Below, piece after piece: positions 14,945 through 20,572 of a stretch of 20,572 nt of DNA. Under the pieces are notes generated by a model. It searched no databases. It was not told where the DNA came from and saw nothing but the letters and a program-made list of their open reading frames with translations. Source of the DNA: Pseudomonadota bacterium. GTDB lineage: Bacteria; Pseudomonadota; Alphaproteobacteria; Rhizobiales; Xanthobacteraceae. Location: the NCBI GenBank assembly GCA_023430245.1, contig JAEZBA010000069.1, positions 1-20,572 of the forward strand, read 5' to 3'. How positions within the stretch are numbered: the stretch's first letter is position 1; the number at the start of each line of letters is the position of its first letter. A program made the position numbers and the translations under genes.

Positions 14945-15250
14945 ATGACAGCCGGATTCACAAAGTGCCTGGGTTTGGGCTTGCTCCTTGTCCTTTGCGC
15001 GACGGCAGCGCACGCCCAGGTGATTTTTGTCAGCTATAGCTGTGCGGATGGCACCCCGGTCTCGGCGGCCTTCTATCGAGGGGACAACAGGATGCGGCTG
15101 CAATTCGACGGGCATTCTTATGCGTTGCCGCAAAGGCTTTCGGCATCGGGCGCCCGCTACGCCAAGAGTGGCGTGTCATTCTGGATCAAGGGTCAGGAAG
15201 CGACCCTGAAGCGGCCCAAGCGAAAAGCGACGCTTTGCAAGGCGCAGTGA
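14945..15250 (+). CDS. Periplasmic MliC-family lysozyme inhibitor
   Basis: This 101-residue protein has a signal peptide (residues 1-24, cut AHA/QVIF) and then a MliC/PliC-type domain. The hallmarks are the YSCADG start (C33), an FYRGDNRMRLQFDG strand pair, the conserved SASGARY (66-72) that enters the active site of c-type lysozyme, and FWIKGQEATL. C33 and C98 probably form a disulfide. The segment LVLC in the signal lacks a small residue before Cys, so it is unlikely to be a lipoprotein; a soluble periplasmic form is favoured. The basic tail (KRPKRKATLCKAQ) is longer than in typical members. The gene starts 4 bp after the aminotransferase stop with no SD of its own, suggesting translational coupling. 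Its likely role is defence against host or competitor lysozyme. Confidence 0.82.
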   Translation: MTAGFTKCLGLGLLLVLCATAAHAQVIFVSYSCADGTPVSAAFYRGDNRMRLQFDGHSYALPQRLSASGARYAKSGVSFWIKGQEATLKRPKRKATLCKAQ

Positions 15251-15289
15251 CTTTGGTGCATTCGTTCCGGCGCGCGATTTCTGGCCGCC

Positions 15290-16189
15290 TTAAGGCTTAA
15301 GCGCAAACCGGAAGCCCACCACCACGATCGCAAGCCCGACGAGTTGCGGGATCGTCGGCACTTCGCCGATCGCCAGAAATCCGATCAGCATCGTCATCGG
15401 CGGTACCAGTGCCGGAAACATCGATGCGCGTCCGGCACCGAGCGCGGTCACCGCGCGCGCAAACAGATAGAGCGCGAGCAGGCCGGCGAAGCCGCCCTGA
15501 GCGACGACCTGGATCAGGTTCTCCGTCAGTCCAGCCGCGATCATGTGTTCGAAGCCGAACAGCATCGCGTAGACCGGCACATACACGACCAGCGACAGCA
15601 CGCCGACCACCTGCGCTGCGAGCAATCCGCTGGTGCGCCATCCGCGCAGGCAGATCGTGAAGGTGGCCCATGTCAATCCGGCCATGCAGAACATCAGGTC
15701 GCCGGTGATCGCGCCGCCACGAATCGCGGTGATGGCCTCGCCGGCCAGCACGAGGAGGCCCAGCAGGATTGCGATGACGCCGATAACGCGGGCCCGGGTC
15801 AGCGGCTCGCGGAGGACCAGAAAAGCCAGCAGCAATCCACCCAGCGCAGCCGAGCCGGGCTGGATGACTGCGCCGTGTCCCAGCGGCGCGAGCGTCAGCC
15901 CGGTGTAGTTCAGCAGCGCCTGTGGCGGACCCGCCAGAACGAGGATGATCAATCCGCGGCCCCACCCGAGTCCGCCGAGATCGGCCAGGCCGGCCCGCGC
16001 CACCAGCGGGATGACGAGGATCCCGGACCAGACGAAGCGATGAAACGCAAGATCGGGAGGGGTCAGCCCAGCGGCGATTCCGTGCTTGCCGGCTACGAAA
16101 CCGATCGCCCAGCAGATCGAGGCGGCAATCCCGCACAGGACCCCGAGGGCGGTCGCCGACAACCCGGCGCGAGCGTGTTGGTCCGGCAA
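15290..16189 (-). CDS. DMT superfamily (EamA) transporter
   Basis: This inner-membrane protein of about 300 residues has ten predicted helices in two EamA repeats. The first repeat starts with LGVLCGIAASICWAIGFVAG and ends near AFLVLREPL. The second begins near MFCMAGLTWATFTICLRGW and ends with ALVPPMTMLIGFLAIGEVPT. These are the standard DMT signatures. Substrates of such proteins range over amino acids, metabolites and drugs, and none is indicated here. The start is uncertain: no ATG exists before the first helix. I give the TTG at 16189; a TTG at 16162 would start immediately before the helix, and one at 16294 would add 35 charged residues unlike the family. The gene is convergent with the MliC gene, 39 bp apart, and divergent from the next gene. 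Confidence 0.85.
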   Translation of the reverse strand: MPDQHARAGLSATALGVLCGIAASICWAIGFVAGKHGIAAGLTPPDLAFHRFVWSGILVIPLVARAGLADLGGLGWGRGLIILVLAGPPQALLNYTGLTLAPLGHGAVIQPGSAALGGLLLAFLVLREPLTRARVIGVIAILLGLLVLAGEAITAIRGGAITGDLMFCMAGLTWATFTICLRGWRTSGLLAAQVVGVLSLVVYVPVYAMLFGFEHMIAAGLTENLIQVVAQGGFAGLLALYLFARAVTALGAGRASMFPALVPPMTMLIGFLAIGEVPTIPQLVGLAIVVVGFRFALKP

Positions 16190-16320
16190 GGCACGATCCG
16201 ATTCGTTTGACCTTCCCGATACAAGGTCGGTCCCCTCGTGGCTATGGCGCGGATCGAGTTGCAGCCATGTGCGGCGCGAATCTCGGAGCCCCAATGTCCC
16301 GGTCCGGTGGCGGTATCGGT

Positions 16321-16349
16321 TTGACTGATCCGGGTCCGCTCTCTAACGT
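16321..16349 (+). promoter_or_regulatory. Candidate promoter upstream of the two-helix membrane protein gene
   Basis: TTGACT (16321-16326) and TAACGT (16344-16349) are 17 bp apart. The -35 box matches the consensus at five of six bases and the -10 at three of six. It lies about 70 bp before the ATG at 16421, in the divergent gap with the DMT transporter gene. Position and spacing are right; the -10 is weak. Confidence 0.3.
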
Positions 16350-16420
16350 CACTTCCGTCGCGGGGGGCCTCGCGGCGCTATCCATGACTGGTCGAGCGGC
16401 ACCGCCAGGCGTTCCTGCAA

Positions 16421-17371
16421 ATGAAAACTATCAGTGCATTTCTGATTTCGGCGCTGGTCGCGCTGGCTGCGATCGCGGGGTCGGTCGTGTTCCTGTCCAC
16501 TGTCTGCGCGGTTGAGCCGGCGCCGGCACCAGAGCAGACCCGGACGCCGTCACGGCTCCCAATTCATTTCCAGCAAGACGGCTTGGGCGCCGCGGTTGAG
16601 CGCGCGGTCCTGACCCGCGACAGCCTCGATGCGCTGCTGTGGAAGACGCAGGCCACCCCGCAGCCGCGGGCACAGACTATGAGCTGGCGGAACCGGTTCC
16701 TGTGCGATATCCGCGTCACCGATGTGCTGCTGATCGGCTTTGCCGCGTTTCTGCTTCTGGCGACCGTTTTCCAGGGCCTGTGGATGCTGCGGGCGGTGCG
16801 TTCGTCCGATCGCACGGCCAGCCTCGTCAATGAAGGGCTGATCTCGGCGCAGCGCGCCTATGTCTCGCTGCGCGAATTCCAGGTGGCGCTGACCAAGAAT
16901 CCGCTGAACGACGAGATCCAGACCTGCACGATTCAGCCGATCTGGGAGAATACCGGCACCACCCCGACCCGAAACGGGCGTGGCCATGTGAACTGGAAAT
17001 ATTTCGATCGCTCGGTGCCGGCGGATTTTGATTTCGCCGATTTTGACGAACTCGGAAACCGCATCCTGTCCTACGATTCTTACAAGCCGCTGATAGTTGG
17101 GCCGCGTGCCACCGCGCTGTCGCCGATCATCGGGATGGAACCGGCGATCCTGCGCCAGGTCCGCGACCTGCAGGGCAAACTGCTGATCTGGGGTTGGGCC
17201 GAATATGACGAGGTTTTCAGCGACGCCAAGCGGCACCGGACCGAGTTCGCCTATCTCGTGGTGGTGTCGGGTTCACCCGCGAGCCATGTGGGCTTCAGTC
17301 AGTTCAAGCTGCATAATGGCGTCGACGAGGATTGCATGAAGCAGCCGACGGTGCTGGCGCGCTCCGTGTAG
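16421..17371 (+). CDS. Membrane protein of unknown function with two transmembrane segments
   Basis: This 316-residue protein has a hydrophobic N-terminus (about residues 5-30) that is either a signal peptide (cut near VCA/VEPA) or a membrane anchor. A Pro-rich, probably periplasmic stretch (31-98) follows, then a second helix at about 101-123 (DVLLIGFAAFLLLATVFQGLW). The 190-residue C-terminal domain starts after the basic RAVRSSDRTAS, so it should face the cytoplasm. That domain begins AQRAYVSLREFQ and contains QPIWENTGTTPTRNGRGHVNWKYF. This resembles a beta-rich domain seen behind a single helix in many rhizobial hypothetical proteins, where an RAYV or RPYV motif opens the domain. I know no function for it. 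The SD is weak (AGGCG about ten bases upstream). It stands alone between divergent and downstream genes. Confidence 0.72.
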   Translation: MKTISAFLISALVALAAIAGSVVFLSTVCAVEPAPAPEQTRTPSRLPIHFQQDGLGAAVERAVLTRDSLDALLWKTQATPQPRAQTMSWRNRFLCDIRVTDVLLIGFAAFLLLATVFQGLWMLRAVRSSDRTASLVNEGLISAQRAYVSLREFQVALTKNPLNDEIQTCTIQPIWENTGTTPTRNGRGHVNWKYFDRSVPADFDFADFDELGNRILSYDSYKPLIVGPRATALSPIIGMEPAILRQVRDLQGKLLIWGWAEYDEVFSDAKRHRTEFAYLVVVSGSPASHVGFSQFKLHNGVDEDCMKQPTVLARSV

Positions 17372-17404
17372 CGCCGGGGCGTCCCGGTGATCGGACCTTG
17401 TGAA

Positions 17405-17424
17405 GCCCGCCGGGCGGCCTTTTT
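17405..17424 (+). terminator. Weak intrinsic terminator candidate
   Basis: A short GC stem (GCCC-gcc-GGGC, 17405-17415) is followed by GGCC and five T (17420-17424), 34 bp after the stop of the two-helix membrane protein gene. The stem is only four pairs. A longer alternative pairing exists: GCCCGCCG at 17405-17412 with CGGCGGGC at 17437-17444, with a 24-nt loop holding the T run. It is read as a possible end of transcription before the large downstream gene. Confidence 0.25.
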
Positions 17425-17495
17425 CCGTCATACCGGCGGCGGGCCTGACCTGCTAAGATAAAACCAGTTTGCACAACATCGGGTGACTGACGCGC

Positions 17496-20400
17496 ATGGC
17501 CGAATCGTCGAAGCCGCTGATGCTGTCCTGGCGTTTTGCGCCGCTGTTCTGGTGCCAGTTCTTTTCCGCCTTCAACGACAACTTCCTGAAGAACGCGATC
17601 GTTTTTCTGATCCTGTTCCATATGGGGTCCGGCGGCGAGGCCCTGATCACCCTCGCGGGTGCCGTGTTTATCGCGCCCTACTTCTTCCTGTCGGCGCTCG
17701 GCGGCGAGGTCGCGGACCGCTACGACAAGGCGGTGGTGGCGCGGCGTCTGAAATTCGTCGAGATCGGCGTCGCCGGGATCGCGGTCCTGGGCTTTGTGAT
17801 CCATGCGGGCGAAAATCCCGATGCGCCGCCGGTCCTGTCCCTGACTATTCTGTTCGTTGCGCTGTTCGGCTTCGGCGTGATCGGCGCGCTGTTCGGGCCG
17901 ATCAAATACGGCATTCTGCCCGATCATCTGGCGCGCCGCGAATTGCCCGCGGGCAATGCGCTGGTCGAGGGCGCGACCTTCATCGCCATCCTGCTCGGCA
18001 CGATCGTCGGCGGCATCGCCGCCAAGGGCGGAGGCAGCCCGGCTGTGTTCTCCGTGCTGGTGATGACCTTTGCGCTCTTGTGCTGGGTCTCGGCGCTTCT
18101 GATCCCGCGCACGGGCGAAGCCGCGCCCAATCTGATCATCAACAAGAATATCGCCACCTCGACCTGGACGCTGATCAAGGATCTGCGCAGCGACGGGCGG
18201 CTCTGGTGGGGTGCGCTGGTCACGAGCTGGTTCTGGCTCGCCGGCGTGGTCGTGCTGTCGCTCCTGCCGCCATCGGTCAAGAACATCATTGGCGGTGACG
18301 AATATACGGTGACCGCCTATCTGGCGGTGTTCTCGATCGCGGTCGCGGTCGGTTCGGGCCTTGCGGCTTTCCTGGCGAGCGGACGCATCATTCTTCTGCC
18401 GACGCTGCTCGGTGCGCTGCTGCTGGCTGGCTTTGCGCTGTTCATGGGCTGGTCGCTCTATGGCGCGCCGCCGGCGACCCAACTCATGGGACCGGCCGAG
18501 GTGTTCCGCACTCCGCGCGGAATCAATGCCGCGATTGCACTGGCCGGTCTCGCGATCGGCGGTGGCCTGTTCATCGTGCCGGCTTTTGCTGCCGTGCAGG
18601 CCTGGGCCGGCGCCGACCGGCGCGCGCGCGTGGTTGCGGCGGTCAATATTCTCAATGCGCTGTTCATGACGGTCGCCACGCTGGTCGTTGCGATGCTGCA
18701 GGGGCTTGGCGGCGTCACCACGCCGACGCTGTTCATCGGGCTCGGTGTCGCGAACGCGATCGTTGCGGTGCTGATCGCCTTCACCATGCCGACGCGGCCG
18801 TTCGCCGACGCGCTGTCCATCATCTATCGCGCCTTCTTCCGCGCCGAAGTGATCGGTCTCGAGAATCTGCAGAAGGTGAAGCAGCCGAATGTGATTCTCG
18901 CGCTCAACCATGTCAGCTTCCTCGATGCCGGCATCGCGCTTTCGCTGCTTGGCCGCGATCCGCTTTTCGCCATCGATACGACCATGGCGCAGAAATGGTG
19001 GGTCAAGCCGTTCACGCGCCTGACGCGCGCGCTGCCGATCGATCCGCTGAAACCGATGGCGACCCGCACGCTGATTCAGGCGGTCGCCAGCGGCGAGACC
19101 CTGATCATTTTCCCCGAGGGCCGGCTTACCATGACCGGCTCGCTGATGAAGGTCTATGACGGCGCCGGCCTGATCGCCGACAAATCGGATGCGGTGATCG
19201 TTCCGATCCGCATCGAGGGTCTCGAGCGTTCTTATCTGACGCGGCTGAAGGGCTACCAGATCCGCAAGCAGCTCTTCCCCAAGGTCCGCGTCACGGTGCT
19301 GGAGCCGACCAAGCTCAATCTCGACCCCGCATTGCGCGGCAAGGCGCGGCGTCGTGCGGCAGGCGCGGCGCTCTACGACGTCATGTCGAACATGATCTAC
19401 GAGACCACGAGCACCGACCGGACCATTGTCGACGCGCTGATCGAGGCGGCGAAAGAGCACGGCATGAAAACCGTTGCGACCGAAGACCTCGTGACCGGCT
19501 CGCTGACCTACAAGCGGCTTCTGCTCGGCACCCGTATCCTCGGCAAGAAACTGATGCCGCTTGCCGAGCCGGGCAAGCCGCTCGGCGTGATGCTGCCGAA
19601 TGCGAACGGTGCGGTCGTCACTCTGTTCGGGCTGATGTCGGCCGGCCGTGTCCCGGCGATGATCAATTTCACCGCCGGCGCCACCAATATTCTCGCCGGC
19701 TGCCGCGCGGCAGGGGTGTCCACGGTGGTGACGTCGCGCACCTTCATCGAGCGCGGCAAGCTCGAGCCGCTGGTCGAGAAAATGTCGGCGGAGGTCAGGT
19801 TCGTCTATCTGGAGGATGTCCGCGCGACGGTCGGTACGTTCGACAAGCTCGCCGGACTGCTGAGCTACAAGAAGCCGATTGTGCGGCGGAAGCCGGATGA
19901 CTGGGCGGCGATCCTGTTCACGTCAGGATCGGAGGGTGTGCCGAAGGGCGTGGTCCTGTCCCACCGCAACATCCTCACCAACGCGGCGCAGGCCCGCGCG
20001 CGCATCGATTTCAACCGCATGGACAAGGTGTTCAACATCCTGCCCGTGTTCCATTCCTTCGGACTGACGGTGGGCGTGATCCTGCCGGTGGTGTCGGGTG
20101 TGCCGATCTTCCTCTATCCGTCGCCGCTGCATTACCGCACCGTGCCGGAGCTGGTTTATGTCACCAATGCCACCATCATGTTCGGCACCGACACATTCCT
20201 CAACGGGTACGCACGGTCTGCCAACCCGTACGACTTCCGGTCGATCCGCTACATGCTCGCGGGCGCCGAACCGGTGCGCGACTCGACGCGGCAGATTTAC
20301 CTGGAGAAGTTCGGCATCCGGATTCTCGAAGGCTATGGCGTGACCGAAACTGCGCCAGCGCTCGCGCTCAACACTCCGATGTTCAATAAATTCGGCACCG

Positions 20401-20572
20401 TCGGCCGGCTGCTTCCCGGCATGGAGGCCAGGCTGGAGAAGGTCGAGGGCGTGGACGAGGGCGGCCGTTTGTTCGTCAAGGGGCCGAATGTCATGCTCGG
20501 CTATCTGCGCGCCGAGAATCCCGGCGTTCTGGAACGGCCGGCGGAAGGCTGGCACGACACCGGCGACATCGT
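17496..20572 (+). CDS. Aas-type fusion: MFS transporter, acyltransferase and acyl-ACP/CoA synthetase, 3' end outside window
   Basis: A single uninterrupted frame of 1025 codons from the ATG at 17496 to the window edge encodes three domains. Residues 1 to about 440 form an MFS permease like the lysophospholipid flippase LplT (FWCQFFSAFNDNFLKNA at the start, FGVIGALFGPIKYGILPDH at about 126-144). Residues about 450-640 are a PlsC/LPLAT acyltransferase with the HX4D motif at H472 (NHVSFLDA) and FPEGR at 539-543. From about 670 comes an AMP-forming ligase with the phosphate-binding loop FTSGSEGVPKG (808-818), then GYGVTETAP and WHDTGD at the edge. Together these would import lysophospholipid, activate a fatty acid and reacylate the lipid at the inner membrane. 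E. coli uses separate LplT and Aas proteins. About 100-120 residues of the ligase C-terminus should lie beyond the window. The SD is weak. Confidence 0.92.
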   Translation, partial: MAESSKPLMLSWRFAPLFWCQFFSAFNDNFLKNAIVFLILFHMGSGGEALITLAGAVFIAPYFFLSALGGEVADRYDKAVVARRLKFVEIGVAGIAVLGFVIHAGENPDAPPVLSLTILFVALFGFGVIGALFGPIKYGILPDHLARRELPAGNALVEGATFIAILLGTIVGGIAAKGGGSPAVFSVLVMTFALLCWVSALLIPRTGEAAPNLIINKNIATSTWTLIKDLRSDGRLWWGALVTSWFWLAGVVVLSLLPPSVKNIIGGDEYTVTAYLAVFSIAVAVGSGLAAFLASGRIILLPTLLGALLLAGFALFMGWSLYGAPPATQLMGPAEVFRTPRGINAAIALAGLAIGGGLFIVPAFAAVQAWAGADRRARVVAAVNILNALFMTVATLVVAMLQGLGGVTTPTLFIGLGVANAIVAVLIAFTMPTRPFADALSIIYRAFFRAEVIGLENLQKVKQPNVILALNHVSFLDAGIALSLLGRDPLFAIDTTMAQKWWVKPFTRLTRALPIDPLKPMATRTLIQAVASGETLIIFPEGRLTMTGSLMKVYDGAGLIADKSDAVIVPIRIEGLERSYLTRLKGYQIRKQLFPKVRVTVLEPTKLNLDPALRGKARRRAAGAALYDVMSNMIYETTSTDRTIVDALIEAAKEHGMKTVATEDLVTGSLTYKRLLLGTRILGKKLMPLAEPGKPLGVMLPNANGAVVTLFGLMSAGRVPAMINFTAGATNILAGCRAAGVSTVVTSRTFIERGKLEPLVEKMSAEVRFVYLEDVRATVGTFDKLAGLLSYKKPIVRRKPDDWAAILFTSGSEGVPKGVVLSHRNILTNAAQARARIDFNRMDKVFNILPVFHSFGLTVGVILPVVSGVPIFLYPSPLHYRTVPELVYVTNATIMFGTDTFLNGYARSANPYDFRSIRYMLAGAEPVRDSTRQIYLEKFGIRILEGYGVTETAPALALNTPMFNKFGTVGRLLPGMEARLEKVEGVDEGGRLFVKGPNVMLGYLRAENPGVLERPAEGWHDTGDI

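Noticed and set aside
15344..16210. Open frame of 288 codons on the plus strand
   Set aside because: It is antisense to the EamA transporter and very rich in Gln, Arg and Asp, typical of the complement of membrane-protein codons.
17304..19460. Open frame of 718 codons on the minus strand
   Set aside because: It lies antisense to the large Aas-type fusion. Its translation is rich in Arg, Asp, Gln and His with no domain logic, as expected from the reverse of high-GC coding DNA.

Overview
The window is high-GC, densely coded DNA from an alphaproteobacterium. The layout and protein flavour (XylD-type dehydratase, TRAP transporter, three-domain Aas, Inh and MliC inhibitors) suggest Hyphomicrobiales, probably a Bradyrhizobium/Rhodopseudomonas/Afipia-like genus. 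That placement rests on recalled family resemblance, not a search. No rRNA, tRNA, CRISPR array, transposase, integrase or phage gene was seen. The longest stretch without a gene is about 250 bp (6932-7184).

Left part (1-3209): a 5'-truncated secreted AprI/Inh-type protease inhibitor with two domains (+); radC (-), convergent with it; a secreted two-domain antibiotic-biosynthesis-monooxygenase (ABM) fold protein (+); and a type I methionine aminopeptidase (-). These look like unrelated single genes.

Central part (3321-12203): nine consecutive minus-strand genes forming a probable sugar-acid uptake and catabolism locus. In transcription order they are a D-xylonate dehydratase-like IlvD/Edd enzyme, TRAP transporter dctP-dctQ-dctM, an isocitrate lyase/PEP mutase superfamily protein, a GNAT acetyltransferase, a BDH2-like short-chain dehydrogenase, a small secreted four-cysteine protein, and a DenD-like D-erythronate dehydrogenase. 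The last five are tightly packed: two stop/start overlaps of 4 nt, then gaps of 23 and 11 nt. The plausible logic is periplasmic capture and import of a hydroxy acid, dehydration to a 2-keto-3-deoxy acid, and NAD-linked oxidation. The substrate is not determined, and no dedicated aldolase, kinase or regulator gene is present. RNA hairpins lie in the dctP leader and between dctP and dctQ, and a GntR/FadR-like palindrome lies before the lyase gene.

Right part (12332-20572): a CBS-domain CNNM/CorC-like membrane protein (-), divergent from an aminotransferase (+). The aminotransferase gene is followed after 4 nt by a periplasmic MliC-type lysozyme inhibitor. Next come an EamA/DMT transporter (-), a two-helix membrane protein of unknown function (+), and a very large gene (+) that runs off the right edge. 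That last gene encodes an MFS (LplT-like), a PlsC-type acyltransferase and an acyl-ACP/CoA synthetase in one chain, an Aas-type lysophospholipid salvage protein.

Several starts were moved from the longest possible frame to internal start codons, using Shine-Dalgarno (SD) sites, signal peptides, overlaps with neighbours or family length. Each entry says so.
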